64,000 nucleotides of DNA from Desulfofundulus thermobenzoicus (GCF_009428905.1 NZ_WHYR01000016.1:1-64000); one strand, 5' to 3'; shown: positions 26,346-35,389, counted from the first letter of the stretch. Notes: a model not told the origin generated them from the sequence alone. A program made the numbers and translations.

Positions 26346-27554
26346 TCACTCCGGACAGGATTCGGTTACCCGGCAAAATATACGACCCCGGTATAACTCC
26401 ACCTGTACCTCGTCCCCACTGGACACGCCGGTGGCCGTGCGAATGATCTCGCCGGTATCCACCAGGCTACAAATGCTGTACCCCCTGGCCAGGGTGGCCA
26501 GCGGGCTTAAGGCCTGCAGACGCCCGGTCAGCACGGCCAGGCGGTTTTTACCCTGTTCCAGGCACCGCTCCATGGTTACACCCAGCCGGCGGGCGAGCTC
26601 GTCCACCACCTGGGACCGGGACCCGCAGAGCACCTCCACCGGCGAACTCGTCACCCGGCTGCGGGTTAAAAGGTCCAGCCTGTGCCGGTAACCCCGGATT
26701 TTCTCCCCCACCGCCCGGCACAGCCGGTTATGCAGCATTTCCACCTGGCGGGCCATTTCCTCCCGCACCGGCACCACCATTTCCGCCGCCGCCGAAGGGG
26801 TGGGCGCCCGCAGGTCGGCCACAAAATCGGCGATGGTATAGTCGGTCTCATGACCCACGGCGGAAATAACCGGAATGCGGGATTTAAAGATGCTGCGGGC
26901 CACCACCTCGGTATTAAAGGCCCACAGTTCCTCCAGGGAGCCGCCGCCCCGGCCGGTGATAATCACGTCGCAGGCATTCAGCCGGTTCAACAACTGGATG
27001 CCCCGAACCACTTCTCCGGGTGCCCCCTCCCCCTGTACCGCCACGGGCACAAAAATGATCTCCGCGCCGGGGAAGCGCCGGCGGATGATCTTGACCATAT
27101 CCCGCAGCACCGCCCCGGTGGGCGAGGTGACTATACCGATGCGCCGGGGCAAACGGGGTATTTTCTTTTTATGCCGCGGGTCGAACAGGCCTTCCTTTTC
27201 CAGCTTCTTTTTCAGCTGCTCAAAGGCCAGGTAGAGGGCTCCCGTCCCTTCGGGTTCCATTTCTTCGGCGTATAACTGATATGTACCATCCCGGGGGTAA
27301 ACCGTGACATAACCCCGTATGCGCACGGCCATACCGTCTTCCGGTTCAAACAGGAGGCGGCGCCCCCGGGAACGGAACATTACCGCTTTAATGGCACAGC
27401 CCTCGTCCTTCAGGGTGAAGTACAGGTGACCGCTGGCCGCCTGTTTGTAGTTGGAGATCTCACCCTTTACCCAGAGGTTTAACAATAGCGGGTCGTTGTC
27501 GAAAAGATTTTTGATATGAGCGGTGAGTTCGCTTACAGTGAGTAATCGAAGCAT
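26346..27554 (-). CDS. xseA: Exodeoxyribonuclease VII large subunit
   Basis: Catalytic subunit of Exo VII. N-terminal OB fold (LTVSELTAHIKNLFDNDP to RGYVTVYPRDGTYQLY), then the nuclease core with GIVTSPTGAVLRD, RGGGSLEELWAFN, SAVGHETDYTIADFVAD and APTPSAAAE, ending in a coiled region. 402 aa. The partner xseB is displaced 3.7 kb downstream. Confidence 0.96.
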   Translation of the reverse strand: MLRLLTVSELTAHIKNLFDNDPLLLNLWVKGEISNYKQAASGHLYFTLKDEGCAIKAVMFRSRGRRLLFEPEDGMAVRIRGYVTVYPRDGTYQLYAEEMEPEGTGALYLAFEQLKKKLEKEGLFDPRHKKKIPRLPRRIGIVTSPTGAVLRDMVKIIRRRFPGAEIIFVPVAVQGEGAPGEVVRGIQLLNRLNACDVIITGRGGGSLEELWAFNTEVVARSIFKSRIPVISAVGHETDYTIADFVADLRAPTPSAAAEMVVPVREEMARQVEMLHNRLCRAVGEKIRGYRHRLDLLTRSRVTSSPVEVLCGSRSQVVDELARRLGVTMERCLEQGKNRLAVLTGRLQALSPLATLARGYSICSLVDTGEIIRTATGVSSGDEVQVELYRGRIFCRVTESCPE

Positions 27555-27571
27555 TATTTACCACGCCGGGA

Positions 27572-28999
27572 TCAGGACTGAGCCTTCTTGTTCATCAGGT
27601 AGTCGTGGATGGACCGGGCGGCAATGCGTCCCGCCCCCATGGCCAGGATGACCGTGGCCGCACCGGTTACCACGTCGCCGCCGGCGTAAACCCCGGGTTT
27701 GGAAGTGGCTCCCGTTTCCGGATCGGCCACAATGTTGCCTTTCCTGCCCAGTTCCAGGCCCCTGGTGGTCCGGGGCACCAGCGGGTTGGGAGTCTGGCCG
27801 ATGGCCACCACCACCGTATCCACATCCATGGTGAACTCGGAACCGGGAATGGGCACGGGCCGGCGCCGGCCGGAATCGTCGGGCTCGCCCAGTTCGTACC
27901 GCAGGCATTCCATACCCTTCACCCAGCCGTTATCATCGGCAAAAATCTGTGTAGGGCTGGTTAGAAAGGCAAACTTCACGCCCTCTTCTTTGGCGTTTTC
28001 CACTTCCTCGTGCCGGGCCGGCAGTTCCTTTTCCGAACGGCGGTAGACGATCCAGGACTCTTCGGCACCCAGGCGCAGCGCCGTCCGGGCCGCGTCCATG
28101 GCCACGTTGCCGCCGCCGAGCACGGCCACCTTCCGGCCCACTTTAATGGGGGTATCCCAGTCGGGGAACAGGTAGGCCTTCATCAAATTGGTCCGGGTGA
28201 GAAACTCGTTGGCCGAGTAGACGCCACAGGAGTTCTCCCCGGGTATGTTCATGAAGATGGGCAGCCCCGCTCCGGTACCCACAAAAACGGCGTCAAAACC
28301 CTCTTCTTCCATCAGTTCGTCCACCGTAGCAAACTTGCCCACCACGGCATTGGTGATGATTTCCACACCCAGTTTTTTCAGGTTTTCAATTTCGGCCTGC
28401 ACCACCCGCTTGGGCAGGCGGAACTCGGGGATGCCGTACATGAGCACTCCGCCGGCCACATGCAGGGCTTCAAAAATGGTCACCCTGTGCCCCAGTTTGG
28501 CCAGATCGGCGGCACAGGTGAGGCCGGCCGGGCCGGAACCCACCACGGCCACCTTAAAACCAGTGGCCGGGGCCGTTTCCTGGGGCAGAACCCCCTGGGC
28601 CAGTTCCCAGTCGGCGCAGAAACGTTCCAAACGGCCGATGGCCACGGGTTCATGCTTTTTGCCCAGGGTGCAGTATTTTTCGCACTGGTTTTCCTGGGGA
28701 CAGACCCGGCCGCAAACGGCGGGCAGGGCGTTTTTCTCCTTAATCTTCTTAATGGCTCCGGCAAAGTCCCTTTCCGCCACCAGCTTGATGAAGTCGGGAA
28801 TGAACACTTCCACCGGGCAGCCCTGCCGGCAGGGCTGCTTTTTACACTGGAGGCAGCGCTGTGCTTCGGCCACGGCAGTCTCTTCGTCATAGCCCAGGGC
28901 CACTTCGTTGAAGTTTTTCGCCCTTTCCACCGGGTCCTGGTGGGGCATGGGGTGTTTATTGGGAATAATTTGTTTTTTGGGAGTTTTACTCTCGGTCAT
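27572..28999 (-). CDS. nfnB: NADP-binding large subunit of NfnAB (GltD-like)
   Basis: Flavoprotein with an N-terminal cysteine-rich Fe-S domain (CLQCKKQPCRQGCP, CGRVCPQENQCEKYC) followed by FAD (VGSGPAGLTCAADLAKLG) and NADPH (LGGGNVAMDAARTALRLG) Rossmann folds. About 475 aa. With the upstream small subunit it matches the electron-bifurcating NADH-dependent ferredoxin:NADP oxidoreductase. Annotation as glutamate synthase small subunit is the common alternative, but no GltB-type large subunit is present. The ATG at 28999 shares one base with the nfnA stop (TAATG). Confidence 0.88.
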   Translation of the reverse strand: MTESKTPKKQIIPNKHPMPHQDPVERAKNFNEVALGYDEETAVAEAQRCLQCKKQPCRQGCPVEVFIPDFIKLVAERDFAGAIKKIKEKNALPAVCGRVCPQENQCEKYCTLGKKHEPVAIGRLERFCADWELAQGVLPQETAPATGFKVAVVGSGPAGLTCAADLAKLGHRVTIFEALHVAGGVLMYGIPEFRLPKRVVQAEIENLKKLGVEIITNAVVGKFATVDELMEEEGFDAVFVGTGAGLPIFMNIPGENSCGVYSANEFLTRTNLMKAYLFPDWDTPIKVGRKVAVLGGGNVAMDAARTALRLGAEESWIVYRRSEKELPARHEEVENAKEEGVKFAFLTSPTQIFADDNGWVKGMECLRYELGEPDDSGRRRPVPIPGSEFTMDVDTVVVAIGQTPNPLVPRTTRGLELGRKGNIVADPETGATSKPGVYAGGDVVTGAATVILAMGAGRIAARSIHDYLMNKKAQS

Positions 29000-29856
29000 T
29001 ATCTGCCACCTCCGCATCCTTGTCCGCACCGGCATTGATGATGCTCCATAGCCCGCTGTTCCTCTACCCGGAAAGTGGCCGAACGGCGGGCCAGTTCGGC
29101 AAAGTCCACTTCATGGCCGTCAAATTCCGGCCCATCCACACAAACAAACCTGGTCCTGCCGCCCACGGTCACCCGGCAGCAGCCGCACATGCCCGTGCCG
29201 TCCACCATCAGGGAGTTCAGGCTGACCACGGTTTTGATGCCGTACTCCCTGGTTAAATTGCAGCAGGCACGCATCATGGGCTGGGGACCGATGGCCAGGA
29301 CCATGGCGATGTTGTCCTTGCCCCGCTCTTCGATCACTTCCTTGAGCACGTCGGTGACAAAACCCTTGCGTACGTAGGAACCGTCGTCGGTGGTGACAAA
29401 CAGCTCGTGGCATACTTCCCGCATTTTATCTTCCCAGAACATCAACTCCCTGGTGCGGGACCCCATAATGCCGATGACGTGGTTACCGGCCTCCTTCAAG
29501 GCCCGGGCAATGGGAAAGACCGGCGCCACACCCACGCCGCCGCCCACACAGATCACCGTACCGAATTTTTCAATGTGGGAAGGCGTACCCAGCGGACCGA
29601 CGAAATCCCGGATGCTGTCCCCCGCCTCCAGGGAGCCCAGCTGAATGGTGGTTTTGCCCACCTCCTGGAACACAAGGGTAATGGTGCCCTTTTCCCGGTC
29701 GAAGTCGGCGATGGTCAGGGGAATGCGCTCCCCCTCCTCATGGATGCGCAGGATGATGAATTGACCGGCCTGGCATTTCCTGGCCACCAGGGGCGCTTCA
29801 ATAACCATTTGCTTGATTACCGGCGAAAGCACCTGCTTGTCTAAAATCCTGAACAT
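28999..29856 (-). CDS. nfnA: NAD/FAD-binding small subunit of NfnAB (sulfide dehydrogenase type)
   Basis: About 285 aa with a ferredoxin-reductase fold: FAD-binding QFIILRIHEEGERIPLT, NAD-binding CVGGGVGVAPVFPIARAL, and a C-terminal [2Fe-2S] cysteine set in GMCGCCRVTVGG and FVCVDGPEF. This is the PyrK/NfnA/SudB type. The ATG at 29856 has GGGAGGGG eleven bases upstream; the frame continues to 29904. NfnAB balances NADH, NADPH and reduced ferredoxin in anaerobes, fitting the ferredoxin-reducing enzymes elsewhere in the window. Confidence 0.88.
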   Translation of the reverse strand: MFRILDKQVLSPVIKQMVIEAPLVARKCQAGQFIILRIHEEGERIPLTIADFDREKGTITLVFQEVGKTTIQLGSLEAGDSIRDFVGPLGTPSHIEKFGTVICVGGGVGVAPVFPIARALKEAGNHVIGIMGSRTRELMFWEDKMREVCHELFVTTDDGSYVRKGFVTDVLKEVIEERGKDNIAMVLAIGPQPMMRACCNLTREYGIKTVVSLNSLMVDGTGMCGCCRVTVGGRTRFVCVDGPEFDGHEVDFAELARRSATFRVEEQRAMEHHQCRCGQGCGGGR

Positions 29857-29980
29857 AAAAACCCTTTCCCCTCCCTTGTAAGCACTAAAATAAGCAATTA
29901 TCATATAATTCTAGCCGGGACGGCAAAATCCTGCTCTCAAAGGCCTGCTTATGAACAAATCTTGCAAAAAGAAAAAAGGG

Positions 29981-30412
29981 TTATACCCCCTCTTCTTTCA
30001 GTGGAAAATAACGGTCCGGCTCTTTGACCACCCGGCCCAAAATGCCATTGATAAAACGGCTGGAGTCGGCCCCTCCGAAGGTCTTGGCCAGCTCCACCGC
30101 CTCGTTGACCGATACGCTGGAAGGGATGTCCTCCCGGTGGAAAATCTCAAAAAGAGCCAGGCGCATGATATTGCGGTCCACCACAGCCATGCGCTCCAGG
30201 CGCCAATCCCGGCTCAAACCGGAAATAATCAGGTCCAGTGCCTGTACATGGGCCAGGGTACCCGTGACCAACTCCCGGGCAAAATCCAGATCCTCCGGGG
30301 CAATCCCCCGCATTTCCGCCAGGTTGGCCAGAGCCTGCCCGGGGTCAACCTTTCCCACGTCCACCTGATATAAAGCCTGCAACGCTGCTTCCCTGGCCTG
30401 CCTGCGGCCCAC
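29981..30412 (-). CDS. nusB: Transcription antitermination factor NusB
   Basis: All-helical RNA-binding protein of the rRNA antitermination complex. GRRQAREAALQALYQVDVG at the start and SVSVNEAVELAKTFGG, FINGILGRVVKE at the end are diagnostic. About 143 aa from GTG 30412, chosen because GGGAGG lies eight bases upstream; GTG 30415 is equally close. Downstream of asp23-amaP-DUF2273, a common Firmicutes arrangement. Confidence 0.94.
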   Translation of the reverse strand: MGRRQAREAALQALYQVDVGKVDPGQALANLAEMRGIAPEDLDFARELVTGTLAHVQALDLIISGLSRDWRLERMAVVDRNIMRLALFEIFHREDIPSSVSVNEAVELAKTFGGADSSRFINGILGRVVKEPDRYFPLKEEGV

Positions 30413-30442
30413 CACGCATACCTCCCGGAACAAACCGGCCGT

Positions 30443-30661
30443 TCATCTTTCCTGGAACAACCGAGACAGCATTTCCCGGAAGTCCACCCGTTCATCCAGC
30501 CGTTTTCCCACATAGTATCCCACGGCAACGCACAGGGCAACAAAAACGGCCTTGAAGATGCCGTAGATAATGGCAAACCAGCCGAAGGCCAGTCCCAAAA
30601 ACACACCGGTAATTTTTCCCCGGTGCTGCCGCCAGAATTCCTGCATATCTTTCCAATCCAT
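30443..30661 (-). CDS. DUF2273 small membrane protein
   Basis: 72 aa from ATG 30661: MDWKDMQEFWRQHRGKITGVFLGLAFGW, two hydrophobic segments, then a charged tail with VDFREMLSRLFQER. Length and pattern match DUF2273, which co-occurs with Asp23/AmaP envelope stress proteins. Function unknown, but a structural role with AmaP at the membrane is likely. Confidence 0.85.
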   Translation of the reverse strand: MDWKDMQEFWRQHRGKITGVFLGLAFGWFAIIYGIFKAVFVALCVAVGYYVGKRLDERVDFREMLSRLFQER

Positions 30662-30713
30662 CGGTACTGCACACCTCATTTGCATGCAACCACATCAACC
30701 ACCGGTGCCGGTC

Positions 30714-31244
30714 CTATTCCACCCGGGGCTTCTGGGCAGAGATACTCTTCACCGTAACGGCCACATCCTGGACCGTTATCCCGGTCACCGCCAGCACCCG
30801 CTCCTGAACCTGCCGCTGTAATGTGTGACAGCATTCCGGTATACTTATATCCGGCGTAACCGCCACCCTGACGTTAATACGGATGCCTTCCTTCCCCGGA
30901 TAGACCCGGGCAGCGGCCTCCCGCACCCCGTTTAACTGCAGGGCCACCTTTTCCACCAGGTGCTGGATGGCCACCAGGGCGATGCGCACCTGGCCGTGGG
31001 CCGCTTCATGCACCACGGCCCGGGGTCCGCCGGGCCTGATACCCACCCAGAACAGGCGGGCACCCATCAAAATAAATACCAGGAGAAGAGCCGCCAGATC
31101 GAAGGGCTGTTCCAGGATCCGGTTCAGACCGTCCCATATCCGGTAAGACGGCAAGAGACCCAGCAGGGCACCGCCGGCAAAAATCAAGGTTATGGTCAAA
31201 ATTAAAGTATAAACTACCATGAGGCCGCGGTCAAAGGGCCCCAT
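30714..31244 (-). CDS. amaP: Alkaline shock response membrane anchor AmaP
   Basis: 176 aa with two membrane segments (about residues 8-30 and 48-68) and a cytoplasmic domain resembling Asp23 (VVHEAAHGQVRIALVAIQHLVEKVA). In Staphylococcus AmaP tethers Asp23 at the membrane. It is encoded 13 bases after asp23 and upstream of DUF2273, completing the usual three-gene envelope module. Confidence 0.88.
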   Translation of the reverse strand: MGPFDRGLMVVYTLILTITLIFAGGALLGLLPSYRIWDGLNRILEQPFDLAALLLVFILMGARLFWVGIRPGGPRAVVHEAAHGQVRIALVAIQHLVEKVALQLNGVREAAARVYPGKEGIRINVRVAVTPDISIPECCHTLQRQVQERVLAVTGITVQDVAVTVKSISAQKPRVE

Positions 31245-31257
31245 TCATGAACCCCCC

Positions 31258-31662
31258 CTAACGGACCCGGTGCTCTTCTTCCTTCCCTTCCTGGCTGAAG
31301 GATACTCCCTGGACGTTCACATTAACTTCCACCACGGAAAGGCCGGTCATGGCTTCAATGGCCCTTTTGACATTTTCCTGGATTTGAACGGCCACATCGG
31401 GAATACGCGTGCCGTATTCCATGATGACGAAAATATCCACGGCCGCTTCCTTTTCCCCCACTTCCACCTTGACACCCTTGGACAGGTTCTTCCGGCCCAG
31501 CATTTCGGCGATGCCGCCCACCACGCCACCGCTCATACCGGCCACCCCGGTTACTTCCGTGGCCGCCAGACCGGCAATGACCCGTACCACTTCATCGGCA
31601 ATGCGGATGGAACCCAGGCTGGTTTGCTCCTCCCGCACCACCACTTCTTTATTTCCATTCAT
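31258..31662 (-). CDS. Asp23/Gls24 family envelope stress protein
   Basis: 134 aa. SIRIADEVVRVIAGLAATEVTGVAGM is the Asp23/Gls24 signature, followed by GVKVEVGEKEAAVDIFVIMEYG. Abundant cytoplasmic protein that assembles under the membrane in relatives. First gene of the asp23-amaP-DUF2273-nusB cluster, with a good promoter upstream at 31720-31748. Confidence 0.93.
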   Translation of the reverse strand: MNGNKEVVVREEQTSLGSIRIADEVVRVIAGLAATEVTGVAGMSGGVVGGIAEMLGRKNLSKGVKVEVGEKEAAVDIFVIMEYGTRIPDVAVQIQENVKRAIEAMTGLSVVEVNVNVQGVSFSQEGKEEEHRVR

Positions 31663-31719
31663 ATTCGTTCCCTACCTCCCGGAACCGTTGTTATATTTTA
31701 CCTCCACCACGGCATGTCC

Positions 31720-31748
31720 ATTATATCATGGTGTCCCGGCAGGTGCAA
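31720..31748 (-). promoter_or_regulatory. Sigma-A promoter of asp23-amaP-DUF2273-nusB
   Basis: On the minus strand a perfect TATAAT (31720-31725) with extended TGA, 17 bases from TTGCAC (three of six to the -35 consensus). It lies between accC and asp23. Confidence 0.6.
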
Positions 31749-31752
31749 CCGG

Positions 31753-33099
31753 CTATTCCCCCAGGATGCGGCGCTGAATAAAGTTTGTATAGATCTCGCC
31801 CCGGCGGAAAAAGGCGTTTTGAATTACCCGCTGGTGAAAGGGAATGGTGGTATGAATGCCTTCGATGACAAATTCCCCCAGCGCCCGCTGCATGCGGGCA
31901 ATGGCTTCCTCCCGGTCCTGGCCCCAGGCAATGAGCTTGGCAATCATGGAATCATAATGGGGCGGCACCTGCCAGCCGGGAAAGGCGGCGCTGTCCAGCC
32001 GGATCCCCGGCCCGCCCGGGGGCAGGTAGGCGGTAATCCGTCCGGGAGAGGGGGCAAAATTGCGGGCGGGGTTTTCGGCGTTGATGCGGCATTCAATGGC
32101 CCAGCCCCGCAGTTGAATATCTTCCTGGTCATAGCCCAGGGGTTCGCCGGCGGCCAGGCGGATTTGTTCTTTCACCAGATCGATGCCGGTGACCATTTCC
32201 GTTACCGGATGTTCCACCTGGATTCGGGTATTCATTTCAATAAAATAAAAGTTATGGTGCTTATCCAGCAGGAATTCCACGGTCCCCGCATTGTGGTAGC
32301 CCACGGCCCGGGCCACTTTCAGGGCGCATTCCCCCATTTTACGGCGCAGATCCTTTGTTAAGGCGGTGGAAGGGGATTCCTCGATCATTTTCTGGTTGCG
32401 CCGCTGGATGGAACAGTCCCTTTCCCCCAGGTAAACCAGATTACCCTGTTTATCCCCCAGGATCTGAAATTCAATGTGGCGCGGTTCGTCCACATACTTC
32501 TCCACGTAAACCTGGGCATTGCCAAAGGCGGCCTGGGCTTCCGTCTGGGCCGTCTGGACGGCCTGGATCAAATCCGCGGGCCCCTGGGCCACCCGCATCC
32601 CGCGGCCACCACCACCGGCGGAGGCCTTGATCAGCACTGGATAACCGATTTCAGCGGCCACTTCCAGTGCCTCTTCAGCGCTTTTCAGCACACCGGTTGA
32701 GCCGGGCACCACGGGCACCCCGGCCTTAAGGGCCATTTCCCGGGCCACCGCCTTGGCCCCCATTTTTTCCATGGCCTGAGCCGGCGGCCCGATGAAGGTA
32801 AGGCCGCAGCTTTCACATATTTCGGCAAAGCCGGCATTTTCGGATAAAAAACCATATCCGGGGTGGACGGCTTCCGCCCCGGAAACCATGGCCGCACTGA
32901 TGATGTTGGTAATGTTCAGATAGCTGCGGGAGGCCGGCGCCGGACCGATGCAGTATGCCTCGTCGGCCAGGTGCACCGGCAGGCTGTCCCGGTCGGCCTG
33001 GGAATAAACCAAAACCGTCTTAATACCCATCTCCCGGCAGGCGCGGATGATGCGCAGGGCAATCTCTCCCCGGTTGGCAATCAGTATCTTTTTAAACAT
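31753..33099 (-). CDS. accC: Biotin carboxylase subunit (acetyl-CoA or pyruvate carboxylase)
   Basis: ATP-grasp biotin carboxylase, 448 aa. N-terminal KILIANRGEIALRIIRACREMG, ATP loop KASAGGGGRGMRVA, EKYVDEPRHIEFQILGD and the catalytic EMNTRIQVEHPVTEM are all present. It carboxylates the biotin carried by the upstream carboxyltransferase-AccB fusion. It could serve acetyl-CoA carboxylase as well as pyruvate carboxylase. AGGGAG is seven bases before its ATG. Confidence 0.95.
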   Translation of the reverse strand: MFKKILIANRGEIALRIIRACREMGIKTVLVYSQADRDSLPVHLADEAYCIGPAPASRSYLNITNIISAAMVSGAEAVHPGYGFLSENAGFAEICESCGLTFIGPPAQAMEKMGAKAVAREMALKAGVPVVPGSTGVLKSAEEALEVAAEIGYPVLIKASAGGGGRGMRVAQGPADLIQAVQTAQTEAQAAFGNAQVYVEKYVDEPRHIEFQILGDKQGNLVYLGERDCSIQRRNQKMIEESPSTALTKDLRRKMGECALKVARAVGYHNAGTVEFLLDKHHNFYFIEMNTRIQVEHPVTEMVTGIDLVKEQIRLAAGEPLGYDQEDIQLRGWAIECRINAENPARNFAPSPGRITAYLPPGGPGIRLDSAAFPGWQVPPHYDSMIAKLIAWGQDREEAIARMQRALGEFVIEGIHTTIPFHQRVIQNAFFRRGEIYTNFIQRRILGE

Positions 33100-33191
33100 G
33101 GCCCAACTCCCTTGAATCGTAAATTCAATGAACCCGTTACGGTGCCGATGGTGGCGGGTTTACTGAATACTTACCTTGAATCTTGGAATCA

Positions 33192-33668
33192 TTACTTCTC
33201 CCGGATGAGGAACAGCTCCTGCCCGTATTCCACCGGCTGGCCGTTTTCCACCAGGATTTCGACGATTTCCCCGGCCATTTCGGCTTCAATTTCATTCATT
33301 AACTTCATGGCCTCGATAATGCACAGGGTCTGGCCCTTCTCCACCACGTCGCCCACCTGGACGAAGGGCGGCGCATCGGGGGCCGGGGCCCGGTAAAAGG
33401 TGCCCACCATGGGGGCGGTGACGGCCGTTAAACCGGCCCTATCGGTAATTTTTTCCCCTGCCGGTGCGGGAGTTGATGCCGGTGCCGGCGGGGCCACCGC
33501 CGTATCCCCGGAGGCCGGGGATACCCCGGACTGTTCGTGCACGGGCGCAGGCGGCAGGGCGGCCGATTTTCTGATGGCCACCTTCACCCCGGCGCTTTCC
33601 AGGGACACCTCGGCAATAGCCGTCTGGTCAATCAGTTTGATTAACTCCTTGATTTCCTGTAAATTCAT
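33192..33668 (-). CDS. accB: Possible independently translated AccB (biotin carboxyl carrier protein)
   Basis: Inside the fusion frame an ATG at 33668 is preceded by a perfect AAGGAGG (33677-33683) at an eight-base spacing. The resulting 158-aa product begins [16 protein letters not shown] exactly like stand-alone AccB proteins and ends with the biotinyl domain. It is read in the same frame as the fusion, so both forms could coexist. Separate translation is inference. Confidence 0.55.
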   Translation of the reverse strand: MNLQEIKELIKLIDQTAIAEVSLESAGVKVAIRKSAALPPAPVHEQSGVSPASGDTAVAPPAPASTPAPAGEKITDRAGLTAVTAPMVGTFYRAPAPDAPPFVQVGDVVEKGQTLCIIEAMKLMNEIEAEMAGEIVEILVENGQPVEYGQELFLIREK

Positions 33669-35081
33669 ACTGGCATCCTCCTTGAGGCCGGCCTTTTGCT
33701 CCCGGCGCGGGGCCGGCGCCGGGGCGCTTTCCACCTGCTGGGAAGGGGGCCGGCGGCGATTTTCAAAAAATCTTCTGGCCACCTGGGGAAACAGAGCATA
33801 GGAAATAAAGTCTTCTTCCTTTTCCGCCAGGTCTTTAATCTCTGCTCTTATTTTATCCATTTTGGGTTCCAGTAAATCCGCCGGCCGGCAGGAGATGGGC
33901 TCTTTGTCACCCAGAACCTTCCGGGCCACCTCCGGGTCGATGGGCGCCGGCGGTTTTCCGTACAACCCTTCCACATAGGCCCGCACTTCCCCGGGAATGA
34001 GCTTATAACGCTGGCCGGTGAGCACATTGAGCACCGCCTGGGTGCCCACAATCTGGCTGGTGGGCGTCACCAGGGGCGGATAACCCAGTTCGGCCCGCAC
34101 CCGGGGGATTTCGGCCAGCACTTCCGGCAGGCGGTGCAGGGCCTTCTGTTCCTCCAGCTGGGTCACCAGGTTGGAAATCATCCCCCCGGGCACCTGGTGT
34201 TCAAATACCCGCATGTCGTTGATGCGGGTTACCCCCCGCTCATAGCCCAGGGATTTGCGCAGGTCCTCGAAATAGGCGGCAATTTCAAAGAGCAGCCCCA
34301 GGTCCAGGCCGGTATCGTAGGGTGTTTCCTGCAGCGCCCGCACCACCGTTTCCACCGGCGGCTGGGAAGAGCCGAAGGCCAGGGGCACGGCGGCGGTATC
34401 CACCACATCCACGCCGGCTTCCGCCGCCTTCAGGTAGGCGCCCACGGCCAGGCCGCCCACATAATGGCTGTGCAGCTGGACGGCCAGATCCACATTTTCT
34501 TTGATCAGTTTGACCAGCTCATAGGCCCGGTAGGGGGTGAGCAGGCCGGCCATGTCTTTAATGCAGATGGAATGGGCGCCCATCTGGGCCAGCTGCACCG
34601 CCGTCTGTACATAATGCTCCGTGGTATGCACGGGGCTGACGGTGTAAACCACCGCCGCCTGGATGTGGGCGCCCGTTTTCCTGGCGGCCCGCATGGGAGC
34701 CTCAAAGTTGCGCAGGTCATTTAAGGCATCGAAAATACGGATGATGTCGATACCGTTCTCCACCATTTTATAGACAAAGGCTTCCACCACATCATCGGGA
34801 TAGTGCTGGTAGCCCACCAGGGACTGGCCCCGTAAAAGCATCTGCAAAGGGGTGCGCTTGATGTACTTTTTCAGGGTGCGCAGGCGCTCCCAGGGATCTT
34901 CGTTCAGGTAACGCATGCAGACGTCAAAGGTGGCGCCGCCCCAGACCTCCAGGGAGTGATAGCCCACCGCATCTATCTTTTCCAGAATGGGCAGCATGTC
35001 GGCAGTGCGCATGCGGGTGGCCCAGAGGCTCTGGTGGCCGTCACGCAAAGTGGTGTCGGTAATCTTGAGTTTGTGCGCCAT
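33192..35081 (-). CDS. pycB: Carboxyltransferase (PycB/OadA type) fused to a BCCP (AccB) domain
   Basis: About 629 aa. Residues 1-460 are a metal-dependent carboxyltransferase ([36 protein letters not shown]), of the pyruvate or oxaloacetate carboxylase type. The C-terminal 158 residues look like a complete AccB protein ([15 protein letters not shown], a Pro/Ala linker, then biotinyl site EAMKLMNEI). With AccC it makes a split pyruvate carboxylase for oxaloacetate synthesis. ATG 35081 has GGGGAGG six bases upstream; a longer frame to 35105 lacks this. An internal start at 33668 may also give free AccB. Confidence 0.9.
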   Translation of the reverse strand: MAHKLKITDTTLRDGHQSLWATRMRTADMLPILEKIDAVGYHSLEVWGGATFDVCMRYLNEDPWERLRTLKKYIKRTPLQMLLRGQSLVGYQHYPDDVVEAFVYKMVENGIDIIRIFDALNDLRNFEAPMRAARKTGAHIQAAVVYTVSPVHTTEHYVQTAVQLAQMGAHSICIKDMAGLLTPYRAYELVKLIKENVDLAVQLHSHYVGGLAVGAYLKAAEAGVDVVDTAAVPLAFGSSQPPVETVVRALQETPYDTGLDLGLLFEIAAYFEDLRKSLGYERGVTRINDMRVFEHQVPGGMISNLVTQLEEQKALHRLPEVLAEIPRVRAELGYPPLVTPTSQIVGTQAVLNVLTGQRYKLIPGEVRAYVEGLYGKPPAPIDPEVARKVLGDKEPISCRPADLLEPKMDKIRAEIKDLAEKEEDFISYALFPQVARRFFENRRRPPSQQVESAPAPAPRREQKAGLKEDASMNLQEIKELIKLIDQTAIAEVSLESAGVKVAIRKSAALPPAPVHEQSGVSPASGDTAVAPPAPASTPAPAGEKITDRAGLTAVTAPMVGTFYRAPAPDAPPFVQVGDVVEKGQTLCIIEAMKLMNEIEAEMAGEIVEILVENGQPVEYGQELFLIREK

Positions 35082-35103
35082 GGAAACCCTCCCCAAACAG
35101 GTC

Positions 35104-35149
35104 AAAACAAAAAATACTCAGGTTGCAGTAACTACAACCTGAAATCAGG
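35104..35149 (-). promoter_or_regulatory. Terminator-like hairpin and competing hairpin in the pycB leader
   Basis: On the minus-strand transcript TCAGGTTG and CAACCTGA (35118-35142) form a stem with an inner AGT/ACT pairing, followed by GTATTTTTTGTTTT. A second hairpin, CCTGA-TT-TCAGG (35138-35149), uses the same TCAGG, so the two exclude each other. It lies between a TATAAT and the start codon, as an attenuator would. No T-box or other known riboswitch was recognised. Confidence 0.45.
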
Positions 35150-35174
35150 GCCTGTTAATTATTTAACTAGTGTT

Positions 35175-35241
35175 ATTATATAAAAATGCGACGTTCCATG
35201 GAATAGGAAGAAAACAAGTATACAATATATCTGCAAGTATA
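35175..35241 (-). promoter_or_regulatory. Candidate pycB promoter with upstream direct repeats
   Basis: TATAAT at 35175-35180 on the minus strand has no good -35, suggesting an activator. Two direct copies of TATACTTG (35215-35222 and 35234-35241) are 19 bp apart, about 45-75 bases upstream of the presumed start, in the position of activator sites. The regulator is unknown. Confidence 0.4.
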
Positions 35242-35321
35242 TTTTTTCACAAATTCGAGGGCACGGTGACTGGCCGCAAGGATAGGGAGCAGCCTTAAAA
35301 AACACTGCTCCCCGCTTTAGT

Positions 35322-35353
35322 GCCCCGTTGTCCACGTTCACTCCGCAGCGATC
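35322..35353. repeat. Partial copy of the 147-bp hairpin repeat
   Basis: GTGCCCCGTTGTCC-type sequence and TCACTCCGCAGCGATC repeat, in inverse orientation, the right part of the full copy just downstream (GATCGCTGCGGAGTGA at 35490-35505, a 16-base exact match). Confidence 0.5.
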
Positions 35354-35389
35354 ACGCTGACAGCATGACGGTCATCGTAAATGTTCTCT

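Noticed and set aside
27572-28999. Glutamate synthase small subunit
   Set aside because: There is no large GltB subunit, and the adjacent NfnA-type gene makes the bifurcating transhydrogenase the better reading.
35082-35180. T-box or other large riboswitch in the pycB leader
   Set aside because: The leader is too short and no T-box sequence or specifier loop is present.
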